DNA of 64,000 nucleotides from Petrosia ficiformis (taxonomy: Eukaryota > Porifera > Demospongiae > Haplosclerida > Petrosiidae): contig OX345648.1 of assembly GCA_947044365.1 (NCBI GenBank), positions 61,001 through 125,000 of the forward strand. Direction: 5' to 3'. Both the position numbers and the translations under genes were made by a program. The notes beneath the pieces were generated by a model that was not told the origin of the DNA, searched no databases, and saw only the letters and a list, made by a program, of their open reading frames with translations. Below, in pieces: positions 53,701 to 64,000 of the stretch; the stretch's first letter is position 1, and each line of letters opens with the position of its first letter.

Positions 53701-56700
53701 ATTTGTTAATAATACCAGTATTGTCAATTATTATTACTTCTAGAACAATTCACAGAGCGTTCATATATTAGTACAGTAACAGATATTGGTCTGAATAGTA
53801 CTTATAGTTCTGTTCTTAGTAATAATGGAATTGAATTACATCAAGTAACTTAATAATGAATATATCACATAATGAATATATAATATGTTCTATTTATAGA
53901 TTATGCCATCATCTGTTAGTTTGGTAAGAATGTAAATATCTATTACATTCATGACATACAACATACATACATACATACATGTACATATGCACATACATAC
54001 ACACATACCTACTGACATACATATATATAATATATATATCACACTCAAGTTAGGGGTACGTGATGAAGAATATAAGCAACCAGAAGGACGAAGGTTTCCT
54101 GATGAAGGACAGAGTGACTCTATTACTTGTCAGGTTTTGACGTCTGAGTTCCTCATTTATGGAACTGAAGTATGTGATTACATATACTAGTTATTATATT
54201 AATAATATCATTATTTTAGGATGGGAATATTGTGTACTTCACGTTAGAAGATTGGCAATTTGTTAATGAATATAAACATGTTGTGGGTATGTGTTTATCT
54301 ATCCATCTATCTATCTATCTATCTATTTATCTTTGTAGGTATATCTAAACTATATTCTGATCCATCGTGTACAAGACTGGTGTTTGTAGATGAGAAATCT
54401 GATGCTTTTCTTTATAATCCTATCAATGATATGATAATACAGTTACCAGAATATCCAGTATCAGCAATTGGATTACTGTGGGACCAATGGCCTTTAGACA
54501 AGGTGATGGTCTAATTTATATAGTCTATAGTAACTGTTCTCTAGACAAGGCTAAGTACATAGTCTATTTAAAGTAACTGCCTTTATGATGTAATGTAGTT
54601 CTATATATAGTAACATAATTTAGTTCTGGATTCTAAAAAGGAAATCTAATTGTAATTGTTATGTATAATATTTCCTGTGTAAATAGAGTATTTCTGTATA
54701 ATAGTAACATGTAATATTATCTTATATAGTATGTGTTCATAGTGTTTGACAAGGAAAGAATATACACATATGTGTATTATAGAGACACTATTGAAGGTTA
54801 TTTATATATTATTAATTAACTATTGTTGATTAATAACTGTTACTACAGGTCCTCAGTGTGTGTATATTGAGAGCACTGAACTTCCATTTGGATACAAACC
54901 ACTTTTATTATACAACGGAGATGTGTCTTGTCTTAACTTGACTGGAAAGATTAAATACCTTAGATTAAAATCTCATAATTATAATGATGATCAGGACCTG
55001 TTGGAAGAAAATGTATGTCTATACCTCACTTCTTCTACCCTCCTCCTTCTCATCCTCCTCCTCCTCCTTCTCCTCCTCATCCTCCTTCTCATTTTTCTCT
55101 TAGCTCAAGATATCTTTCAAGAAAAGTGCTACTCTACATCGTCTAAAAGATGCTTGGTCTTATGCAACTGCTATTGATAAAGTTGACATGTGGAATGAAT
55201 TATCTACAATAGCGCTATATCATCTTGATATTGGAATGGGTTAGTTTGTGTGTATTAATTAATAACTCATTAATTATTCATGGTTATTATTAGCCATTCG
55301 TGCATTCCAGCAAGTGAAGAATATTGGAATAGTTCATTCATTGCAAGACCTTCAGGTTTGCCTTGTTCTTGTCTATTGTTATTGTTTACAAAAGTTTGTG
55401 TTGTTATTGTTTACAACAGAACCTTATAATAGTTGTTGTTTCTATAACAATTACATTATTGTTACTGTTTACAATACATTTGATGTTGTTTATTATTTAG
55501 TGATAATAGTATTGTTATTGTTTACAATACATTTGATGTTGTTTATTGTTACTGTTTACAATACATTTGATGTTGTTTATTGTTATTGTTTACATTACAT
55601 TTGATGTTGTTTATTATTTAGTGATAATAGTATTGTTATTGTTTACAATACATTTGATGTTCTTTATTGTTATTGTTTACAATACATTTGATGTTCTTTT
55701 TCGTTATTGTTTACGATACATTTGATGTTGTTTATTGTTATTGTTTATGATACATTTGATGTTGTTTATTGTTATTGTTTACGATACATTTTATGTTGTT
55801 TATTGTTATTGATTACGATACATTTGATGTTGTTTATTGTTTAGTGAATTGTTATTGTTTACAACAGTTTTGTGTTGTTATTTAAAACAGATTAGTATAT
55901 TGTTATTGTTTATTATACAGTGTATTGAAGATCGTAATCTATTAGTTGGATATTTAAACATGTATAATGAGAATTACAACACAGCTCAGAACCTGTTCCT
56001 GAAATCATCAAATCCAAAAGCTGCTCTTGAAGTATATAATAATTATTATTATTATTATAATTATATATTATTATTATTATTATAATTATATATTATTATT
56101 ATTATTTATAGATGCGTTGTGACTTGCTACAATGGGAACAAGCACTTGAATTAGCTAAAACACTTGATGAAGATCGACTTCCTCTAATTAGCAAGCAATA
56201 CGCTCAACAGTTGGAATTCATGCAAGTTTATAATTACTAATGAATTATTCATAGTTTTAATGAGATTATTATATTTAGATGTGATTACGGTAACTCATTA
56301 ATACATTATGAGAAAGCTATTACCAATCTACCTCAGGTACGTTTAAATATTAATTATCATGTACATGTAGATAAGGTATGTACATATTTAACTGTCTGTG
56401 ATGATGATGTCCTTCTTAGGTTTCAAAAGTATGTATTTTTCTGAAACTGCTCCTAGAGTTACATAGTGATGTTCTTATTATGTTTCTGCAGTATTTTTGA
56501 TCAAAAATGTTGTTTGTAAGAACCGTGAGCATTTTAGTATTCTCTCGAAAATCTAATCGGACCATGAACTATAGCCTTGGTACTTATTTTTTGACTGGAA
56601 AAAAATGTTTTCTGAAACTGCTCCTAGAGTTACATAATGATGTCCTTATTATGTTTCTGCAGTATTTTTGATCAAAAATGTTGTTTGTAAGAACCGTGAG

Positions 56701-59594
56701 CATTTTAGTGGTCTCTCGAAATTCTAATCGAACCATGAACACAGCCTTGGTACTCATTTTGTCCAAAAATAGTTATTTTTTCGAATGAGCTGAAACTTCC
56801 CCTAGGGTTACATAGCATATATATATATGTATGTATGTATGTATTTTACAAATTGTACGTGTAAGGTGATATTTAAGTGGGCATTAATTAGAATGGATTT
56901 GTTTATAGTTTGAAGATCACGATGAGCAATGTAAAGGAGGATTAGCTAGATCAGCTTTACACATGGGGGATATGAGGAGGTTAGTCTTGTGTATGTACAT
57001 GTATGTACATATATATATTTATGTACTTGCTATCTCAGTATGTATGTATATATATTTATATATATTCATGCGTGCAATATGTTTATATGGATCATTATAT
57101 TACAGAGGAGTGAAACTGGCACAATCGTCATCAAATAAACGTTTGAAAATAGAATGTGCTGAGATCCTTGAAAATCTTAGAGTATGTCTGTATATCTGTA
57201 TCTATATATCTATCTATTTACCTATCTATCTATCTATCTATTTACCCATCTATATATCTATCTATCTATCTATCTATTTATTTATTCATTTATCAGCTGT
57301 ATTCAGAAGCTGGTATGTTATATGAACAAGCTCAGAATTTAGAAAGAGCTGCTTTGTGTTATATTAAACTTAAAAACTGGTCTGTATTATTAGTAATACA
57401 TACATTATTAATTACAACACCACACCTCATTAGGGATAAAGTTGGTACACTCATATCAAACCTTCCATCATCAACACGTCTTCATTCTCAATATGCCAAG
57501 GGTAGAGAAGGAGATGGTTATTATACTGAGTCAGCATTAGCTTATGAAACTGCTATGGAGTATGATAATGCAGTGAGGTAAGATAAGTCAGCTACATATA
57601 TCTCTTGTAACCTTTGTTTTGTATAGAATATATTTGGATTATCTGAAACAACCTGAGGAAGCCGTAAGAGTTGTAAATGAATCAAAATCTATCGAAGGAG
57701 CAAAGATGGTAGCCAGGTACACTAATTAATATTAATTATATATATTCATGAATATTAATTATTCATATTCCAAGGTTTTTCCAACAAGTTGGTGACTATG
57801 GATCAGCGCTTGAGTTTCTAGTTATATCAAAATGTAATGATGAGGCATATACTATGGCTGAGGTATGAATAGACTGTGTCAGTATGAAGACTAGTGGTCT
57901 CATATTCTCATTTAGTCACATGGTCAAATGGACCAATATGCCAGTGTCATTGGAGACAGTGGATCTGATAGTGATTATAAATCTATTGGTACATATTATC
58001 AAAGATCTGATAACCATTTTAAAGCTGGTATTTTCTTTATGAAGGCAAAGGAATATGCTAAGGTTTGGGAGATTAGATCTCATGACATGTCACATGACTA
58101 ATCTCATGACTAATCTCATGACTAATCTCATGACACGTCTCATGACTAATTACATTTATCACTTCCTGTCTATTTCATTATTAATTATATTCATGACCTA
58201 TCTTACTCATCGTCATCTTATTATTTATTCATGAATTCTTTTTTTAATTAGTCATTAAATCACTTCCTGTCTTGTCCAATATCGTTATTTCCTGATGGAG
58301 ATCATATTCACATGGCTATTAAAGTGGTATGTACTATATCCCATACCATATATGGAAATGAGCCCCACCCATTATAATAGATAGGTTTAGCTAAACTTGA
58401 ATCCTTATCTCAGCGTCTCCATGGTTACCTGTTGGGTGAGTTAGATGGAGAACCAAAAGATGCTCGATATCTCTTTGCAATGTATATGGCTAATGGCCAA
58501 TATCAGGAAGCCTCACAAACAGCTATTTTAATTGCTAAAGAAGATCAGAATACGGGTAAATTGCTTATGAATAATTCATAAGGTTTTAATTAATTGTTTT
58601 ATTAGGTAATTACAGGACAGCCCGAGATCTCTTGTATCAAATGTATATGGGTATGCTATCTATCTATTTATATTAAATATCTATCTATTTATCCGCTGAT
58701 ATAGAGTTAAGAGAACATGGTATTAAAATACCCAGTGAAATGAGACATAGTTTAATGTTACTACATAGTTATATATTAGTGAAAGTTAGTACTATCAATT
58801 TCGTCTTAATGATATTCATTGATGATGTCACAGCTTCATGTGAAAAGAGGGGATCATGATAAAGCTGCGAGACTATTATTAAGAGTGGCTAGTAACATAA
58901 GCAAGTTTCCATCACGTGAGCTGACACATATAAATACTTATAATTATATTAGTTTGTATGTGTGTATACAGATATTGTAGCTTTGTTAACATCTACTGTT
59001 ATTGAGTGTCAACGTTCTGGTTTGAAGTCATCAGCATTTAGTTATGCTGCAATGTTAATGAGACCAGAATATAGACAAAAAATTGATGATAAATGGAAAA
59101 AGAAAATAGAAAGCATTGTCAGGTAGTAAATTATGTATTATACATAATTAAGTTAACGAATTATTCATGACAGGAAACCGGATCGTAGTGAAGTAGAAGA
59201 GGTTTTGGAGCCCTGTCTATATTGTTCATTCATGTTACCACAAACACGATTGGATTGTCCTGAATGTAAAAACACTTTACCTTATTGTATAGTGACTGTA
59301 AGTGAATATTAATAATATAATAATTATTAATTATGTTTATAATTACAGGGACGTCACATGGTAAAGGATAATTGGACAGAATGTCCATCTTGTAGATTTC
59401 CTGCCTTGTATTCAGAATTTAAAAGGTTAATAAAATGAGAGGGTGGAGGTAAATAAATTGATGTAATTTTTATTGCATCCAATAGTGTTATTGATTGTGG
59501 TGAGGCTTGTCCGATGTGTGGAGATAATATCACTTCTGAACAAATACAAATATTTACTGATGTGAAGTCAAGATTAACTCATCATAGTGACTAA
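50797..59594 (+). CDS. WDR19: WDR19 / IFT144, intraflagellar transport A subunit
   Basis: More than 35 exons. The first coding exon is just ATGAAG, spliced to [22 protein letters not shown] repeats come first: [80 protein letters not shown] second propeller has [17 protein letters not shown] sequence, [27 protein letters not shown] and [19 protein letters not shown]-like helices follow, including [58 protein letters not shown] and [24 protein letters not shown]. The zinc-ribbon tail is CLYCSFML...[11 protein letters not shown]...CPSC...CPMCG. This matches IFT144, needed for retrograde transport and ciliary entry of membrane proteins. Several introns hold minisatellites. Confidence 0.96.
51409..51600. 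repeat. GATG/GATA microsatellite in a WDR19 intron
   Basis: Blocks of GGAT/GATG and GATA tetranucleotides, with near-repeats of the whole composite. Opposite-strand frames here are spurious. Confidence 0.9.
51885..52560. repeat. 28-bp palindromic minisatellite in a WDR19 intron
   Basis: About 25 units of TACTATTAATAGTAACAATA plus TACTATTG (28 bp; starts seen at 52153 and 52181). ACTATTAATAGT is a perfect palindrome, so each unit can form a small cruciform or hairpin. A few units are shortened. The flanks share ATAGTAATATAATCATAATGTA at both ends of the array. Confidence 0.93.
53404..53492 (+). other. Long polypyrimidine tract before a WDR19 3' splice site
   Basis: Almost pure C/T over about 85 nt ending TCTTATTAG. 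It is similar to another at 55026-55104 in the same gene (CTCCTCCTCCTCCTTCTCC-like, ending CTCTTAG). Such tracts are much longer than in the other short introns here and could form triplex DNA. Confidence 0.6.
55370..55915. repeat. ~34-bp minisatellite in a WDR19 intron
   Basis: About a dozen imperfect units of TTATTGTTTACAATACATTT followed by GATGTTGTTTATTG, some with inserted ATTTAGTGATAATAGTA. The array starts after the exon ending HSLQDLQ and runs to the acceptor before [12 protein letters not shown]. Confidence 0.9.
56415..56815 (+). repeat. 171-bp interspersed repeat, dimer plus partial third unit, in a WDR19 intron
   Basis: ACATAGTGATGTTCTTATTA at 56461 and ACATAATGATGTCCTTATTA at 56632 are exactly 171 bp apart. 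Each is followed by TTTCTGCAGTATTTTTGATC, AACCGTGAGCATTTTAGT and CCATGAAC..AGCCTTGG. A partial third unit (GAAACTTCCCCTAGGGTTAC) ends near 56815. Orientation matches the TIMELESS-intron copy. Confidence 0.88.
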
Positions 59595-59686
59595 CATTGA
59601 TTAACATTTATATTAATGTTAAATTGCTAATTAATTTTTATTTTATGGGCGTGGCTGTTTATGATTGAATTAGCATCAAGCAGAAG

Positions 59687-60571
59687 ATGAATCAAGACAA
59701 TTCAGGTAAACTAATTGTTTAAGTGTATAAATACATTAAATAGCACACATCATTTTGTAGGTTATGCGTATCCTCCTGGAGTTTCTCAACCTTATCCAAC
59801 TCAATCACCTCTAACAGGTATATATACATATATACCAAGTCCTTTATAACCTCCACCTGCAGGCCAATACCCACCTCAAGCAGGCCAGTACCCTCCTCAA
59901 GCAGGTCATTACCCAACACCTGCAGGTCAATATCCACCTCAAGCAGGCCAGTACCCTCCTCAAGCAGGTCAGTATCCACCACCTGAAATTCAGTACCCTT
60001 CACAAGTTGGTCAGTACCCACCATCTGCACTTCAGTACCCACCACCGCCTTCAGGTCAGTACCCTCCGCAAATAGGTCAGTACCCACTTCCACCTGGAGG
60101 TCAATACCCACCAACTATAGGTCAGTACCCACCTCAATAATAGGTAATAAATTATTGTTTGTTTCGTTACTAGGATATCCATCACAAGTCCCACCCACTC
60201 ATCCACCAATGGGATATCCACAGCAACAACCAAACCTTTATCAACAACAACCACTTCGACAATATCGTCCACCTGTAAATTAATAATCACGTGATACCCA
60301 CTTGACTAATCATGTGACTGTTTATATGTAGGTTGCTGTGTTTGATCAAGGTGCTAATATTGATCCAAACAAACCATTGAATATACCGGTTAGACGTGTT
60401 TAACAGGTATATATATATCACATTATATCTCATCTACTTTAGCCTCCTCCTCCTGGATATGCTCCTAATCCTGCTCAGCAAGCATATTCTCAGGGAGGTA
60501 ATGTACAAGTATCTCAACAGAAGAAAGATTATTGGGGAGGAGGATCAGATGGTGGAATGACCATTTGGTAA
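59687..60571 (+). CDS. DAZAP2: DAZAP2-like proline/glutamine-rich adaptor, copy A
   Basis: Starts MNQDNSGYAYPPGVSQPYP. Phase-1 exons each begin in a Gly codon and encode GQYPPQAGQYPPQAG-type repeats, about a dozen. The conserved end is VAVFDQGANIDPNKPLNIPPPPPGYAPNPAQQAYSQGG then NVQVSQQKKDYWGGGSDGGMTIW. Vertebrate DAZAP2 ends similarly (NIPPPPPGCPPNAAQ...GGSDGGYTIW). DAZAP2 is a small adaptor in ubiquitin, Wnt and stress-granule contexts. The apparent stop codons after GQYPPQ near 60139 are avoided by a donor at ATAG|GTCAGT that keeps phase 1. The gene lies 92 bp after WDR19. A close paralogue follows 168 bp downstream. Confidence 0.85.
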
Positions 60572-60739
60572 CAACCACTAAAATAAAAATAATTTTAATG
60601 ATGTAAGTAATTTTGATTTTTTTATTGACATTCCTGGCAATTAATTAACATAATAATTATAGGCGTGGCTACTAGTATATAAAGCTTGCAGTGACACATC
60701 TTACTTAGTTCTTGTTTTCTTTTAGGGTTTTAGCGGAAC

Positions 60740-61501
60740 ATGTTTAGAAAGAAAAAGACTAAGACACCTGGTAAGTAATAGTTTTATAATAATTAGTTAT
60801 TGATTATTATCTACAGGAGGAGATAGCTACCCAAAGCAGCAATCTTCCTATCCTAAACAACCTGCTTATCAAGTTCAACAACCCTATCCAACTGTACCCT
60901 CTCAATATCCAGGTAAAGTGTAGTGTATGATATATTCAGGTATACTATTAATATTATTTATAGGTCAGTACCAAGGTGCTCCATACCTTCCTGGTCAGTA
61001 TCCACCAGGTCCTAATCCTCCCGGTCAGTATCCACCACCTCAACAACCAGGTATATATAACAGTACAATAATTATGACATCATATTATGTAATATGACAT
61101 CATCAAGGTTATCCCCCTCAACCTAATGAACCACCACCTCCATATTCACAAGGTCAACCATCGGGATTTCAACAACCACCTCGACCAGTTCCTTTACCAG
61201 TGAGTTAATCACATGATATCCACATGACTAATCATGTGACTATATCTATGTAGGTTGCTGTGTTTGATCAAGGTGCTACTATTGATCCAAACAAACCATT
61301 GAATATACCGGTAAGACATGTTTAACAGGTATATATATATATATATATCACATTATATCTCATCTACTTCAGCCTCCTCCTCCTGGATATGCTCCTACTG
61401 CAGCTCAGCAAGCATATTCTCAGGGAGGTACTGTACAAGTGTCTCAACAGAGAAAGGATTTCTGGGGAGGAGGATCAGATGGTGGATACACACTTTTCTA
61501 A
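60740..61501 (+). CDS. DAZAP2: DAZAP2-like proline/glutamine-rich adaptor, copy B
   Basis: A second family member: MFRKKKTKTPGGDSYPKQQ, then GQYPPGPNPPGQYPPPQQPG repeats and VAVFDQGATIDPNKPLNIP. The end is SQQRKDFWGGGSDGGYTLF. It shares exon phases and near-identical last introns with copy A (GTAAGA donor and a TATATA-rich intron), so the two arose by tandem duplication. It has fewer GQYPP units and a basic N-terminus. The final TLF in place of TIW departs from both copy A and vertebrate DAZAP2. Function as for copy A; division of labour is unknown. Confidence 0.85.
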
Positions 61502-61654
61502 TGAGTTTCAATATATTATTGTGTATATATCAGCATTACACTCACAAAAAAAAGAGAATATATTTATTTATTGTTTTTGTTCCGCTATTGTCATTATAAA
61601 TATTATAGTTTTATTATAAATAAATATTTGTGACTATTAATTGACGAGGGTTAA

Positions 61655-63062
61655 CTAATCATCATCATCGTCAAAATCTGGCATTGCACCATCAAATAGT
61701 TTACCGGCGCATGATGAATTTCCATAATGAAAATGTATATACGGATTATGTTTAGAAAGTAGAGCTTCGCACAACCAACAAAAATGATTACTACAATGAG
61801 TACACGTCATCTTATTACAACCATGTGACTTTTCAATATTAGCCTTACAGTTTGGACAAGACTTCGAATTACTCTTAATCCATGAGTGTGATTTGTACTC
61901 CTCAAAAGCTTTTAACAAATGAGTGTGACCATACTGCTGTTCCAACGAACGTTTCACATCCTGGTCTCCTGAGTCGTAGAGTTCTTTAAGTTCTTTCAAA
62001 TCGTCGGGTAATAGTTTACACGGAGATATACCATGCCATGTGCGTTTACATAAAGAACAAAATGAGAATTTACATCTTGGACAAACAGCCATATTGCAAT
62101 CATCTTCTTTAACAGTGACACACATACAGTTGACACGTGGACAGTATACTATATCACACATACTATCTAATGTTCGCTGAAGCAGAAGCTGATCGTAACG
62201 TTTGAATAATTCAGCTGATACGAGATGTCGGATTGTGTCAGGAGGAATCAGTTTAGAACATTCCGATGCTGGGCAGTCCACTTTAGTAACATTACCATCT
62301 GATATTTTAGACATAACGTGAGCTTTCATACATTCTCTGCAATGAATATGTTCACATTCTCTCAAACGAACACACTCTGTTCCGGCAACGGATAAAAAAC
62401 ATATTTCACAAGTAAAACGACTGGATTTAAACTCTTCCTCTTTACGATATTCATTATATTCAATTAACGAAGGTAGAATTAGTAAAGCGTGTTCCATTTC
62501 TTGTATCGCACGTGAATCCCAATCATTTAATGGAGGCACTGGGTTTTGAAACTCAACAATAATCTTATCACTAAACTGTAGAACTTTTAGCGTTTCCGAA
62601 ATTAGGAATTGTTGCCATTGGTACAAAATAACATACCCTTCATTTTCATTCCACAATTGATCGAGATGATGACACAAAATACTGAGCTGTGGGGTGTGAT
62701 CAATTAATTAATAATCAATGAATATTTAATTAATTACATACCTGTGAGAAGTTGAGCCAGCTACATGATAAATTAAAATGAGGCGGACATTTTTCGGGAT
62801 AATCTTTTGGTAAATGAAAATGCACCTTTATTGGAGGCAGGTGTGTAACTTTTACTAATGTAGTGATAGGTTTCTTCCTGGGAGTGGTCTTCATTCTACT
62901 TATATCTAACACTACCTCAACAGCTTCTGACAAGTCAATACTAACCATCATACAACCAATGACCTTTTCATCAACTATATCCCATTTTAATTCCTCATCC
63001 CTCTTCTTCATTTCATGCAATAAATCCAACTCATCTCTTTGATCATCAGATGTGACAGCCAT
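61655..63062 (-). CDS. RNF14: RNF14-type RBR E3 ubiquitin ligase
   Basis: Two exons (63062-62742 and 62686-61655) give 450 residues. The N-terminal RWD domain has DELDLLHEMKKRDEELKWDI and LPPIKVHFHLPKDYPEKCPPHFNLSCSWL. RING1 is CEICFLSVAGTECVRLRECEHIHCRECMKAH. The IBR has YCPRVNCMCVTVKEDDCNMAVC..CKFSFCSLCKRTWHG. RING2 is CPNCKANIEKSHGCNKMTC..CSNHFCWLC, with the expected catalytic Cys in HGCNKM. The tail is acidic (DFDDDDD). The RWD-RBR order is that of RNF14/ARA54, which transfers ubiquitin through a Cys thioester and in vertebrates acts on stalled ribosomes and the androgen receptor. The large second exon is intron-free. Confidence 0.93.
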
Positions 63063-63359
63063 TTAGCACAGTACCACCTACCCAATTAATATACAATCAT
63101 CTCATTAATATTTATCAATTAATACACAATCTTCTCATTAATTAAATATATTAGTACCACCTACCAATTAATATACAATCATCTCATTAATTAGTAATAC
63201 CTATCAATTAATATATAATCTTCTCATTAACTAATGTAACAATACCACCTATCAATCATTTAACACCTCATACTATTATAATGATTATAATTATCCCCCT
63301 CATTAATTAATACCTCGTTAATTAATATTTCAATTAATAATTAACCCATTCATTACGTT
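63063..63359. repeat. AT-rich ~50-bp imperfect repeats between RNF14 and the last gene
   Basis: Four degenerate units of (ACCACC)TATCAATTAATATACAATCTTCTCATTAATTA type span 63072-63260, followed by plain AT-rich sequence. This gap also holds the RNF14 promoter and the 3' end of the next minus-strand gene. Confidence 0.7.
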
Positions 63360-64000
63360 TTAATGAAATACTGTTAACACGGATAAAAATGCATTACAAA
63401 TTGTCACTATAGACCACACCCACCACGGAATAGATTCACCATTGTTCCTAATAATAATAAGTTGATATAAATAATTATAATTAAGATTATAGGGGCTCAC
63501 CTATTGTATATGAAAAATAACATTATGTTTATAACAACTGGATATACTATAGCAACCATCACACGTCTAGATCTGTTATGATTACCACTGTTTAATGAAA
63601 CTCGTGATTCCTGGATTATTGATTAAATTATAATACATGTACATGTACATAGAACATAGTACTACATACATCAGTGAATGTTAACATGTACATGTACAGT
63701 GATTATTAACATGTACATGTACATACATCAGTGAATGTTAACATGTACATGTACATACATCAGTGAATGTTAACATGTACATGTACAGTGATTATTAACA
63801 TGTACATGTACATACATCTGTGTGTAGTACATGTACATGTACAGGGAGTATTAACATGTACATGTACATACACCTATGTGTAGTACATGTACATGTACAG
63901 TGATTATTAACATGTACATGTACATACACCTATGTGTAGTACATGTACATGTACAGTGATTATTAACATGTACACACATACTTGTGACTGCTGTTGATTT
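63360..64000 (-). CDS. Multi-pass membrane protein, C-terminal part (identity unknown)
   Basis: Three minus-strand exons read in frame: 64000-63982 (…NQQQSQ), 63610-63501 and 63447-63360 to a TAA at 63362-63360. Two hydrophobic segments are clear: VMVAIVYPVVINIMLFFIY and WWVWSIVTICNAFLSVLTVF. They are joined by a short NRNNGESIP loop. The last helix ends one residue before the stop, so there is no cytoplasmic or luminal tail. This could be the end of a seven-helix or similar membrane protein, but I do not recognise the family. The N-terminal part is outside the window. The intron 63611-63981 is a minisatellite. Confidence 0.65.
63640..63975. repeat. ACATGTACATGT minisatellite in the last gene's intron
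   Basis: Repeated TTAACATGTACATGTACA blocks separated by TACATCAGTGAATG, GTGATTA or TACACCTATGTGTAG. The core is self-complementary, as in the CUL1 and SPMIP11 intron repeats at the other end of the window. Confidence 0.9.

Noticed and set aside
60120..60142. End of the DAZAP2 copy A gene at the double stop after GQYPPQ
   Set aside because: A phase-1 donor GTCAGT just before the stops links to the conserved C-terminal exons; a short isoform remains possible.
59719..60290. Minus-strand frames of 79-131 codons in the DAZAP2 region
   Set aside because: Antisense of the GQYPP repeats; splice sites and conserved ends are all on the plus strand.
63640..63975. CRISPR-like array of ACATGTACATGT repeats
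   Set aside because: Spacers are themselves repeated and the host gene is eukaryotic; a minisatellite.

Overview
This is an AT-rich animal nuclear genome window packed with 24 gene models, almost all broken by very short GT-AG introns (often 40-80 bp) and separated by tiny intergenic gaps (3 to about 950 bp). The gene content is metazoan: STAT, fibrillar collagen with a COLFI domain, IFT144, sperm microtubule inner protein, LOTUS-Tudor protein and alternative oxidase. Together with the extreme compactness this fits a sponge, with an Amphimedon-like demosponge as my best guess. That placement is an inference from gene content and architecture, not a database result. No prokaryotic operon, CRISPR array, virus or intact transposase gene was seen.

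Layout. 1-13.2 kb is rich in cell-cycle and genome-maintenance genes: the 3' end of CUL1 (+), SPMIP11/TEX49 (-), TIMELESS (+), CDK2-like kinase (-), HUS1 (+) and PSMD3 (-). SPMIP11/TIMELESS and CDK2/HUS1 are head-to-head pairs. CUL1/SPMIP11, TIMELESS/CDK2 and HUS1/PSMD3 are tail-to-tail, the last with only 3 bp between stop codons. 13.2-21 kb holds an unrecognised 1,113-aa MYND protein with ten octapeptide repeats (-), MRPL45 (+), a one-domain chondroitin-synthase-like glycosyltransferase (+) and a TMUB-type membrane ubiquitin-like protein (+). 21.4-27.4 kb is one fibrillar collagen gene (-) made of many small Gly-X-Y exons. 28-35 kb runs forward: ORC4, a LOTUS-Tudor protein, AOX and MRPS14. 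35.1-36.3 kb is a small PH-domain gene (-).

36.4-46.1 kb is a recent tandem duplication of a complete STAT gene including promoter and introns. Copy 2 has gained several insertions: a tRNA-like SINE, a 171-bp-family repeat, a triplicated splice donor and three upstream RFX-type X-boxes. 46.2-50.1 kb is an R3H/SUZ RNA-binding protein (-). 50.8-59.6 kb is WDR19/IFT144 (+). It is followed by two tandem DAZAP2-like genes (+), an RNF14-type RBR ubiquitin ligase (-) and the 3' part of an unidentified membrane protein (-).

Cross-cutting signals. Perfect or near-perfect RFX X-boxes lie just upstream of the two cilium/flagellum genes (SPMIP11 and WDR19). CACGTG palindromes sit about 10-30 bp upstream of start codons in several unrelated genes, and NRF1/E2F-like sites mark the PSMD3, glycosyltransferase and ORC4 promoters. 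Introns host period-28 to period-36 minisatellites, tetranucleotide tracts and a 171-bp tandem-dimer repeat family found in four different genes. The long open frames near 1-2 kb are only the 36-bp minisatellite, whose period is a multiple of three.
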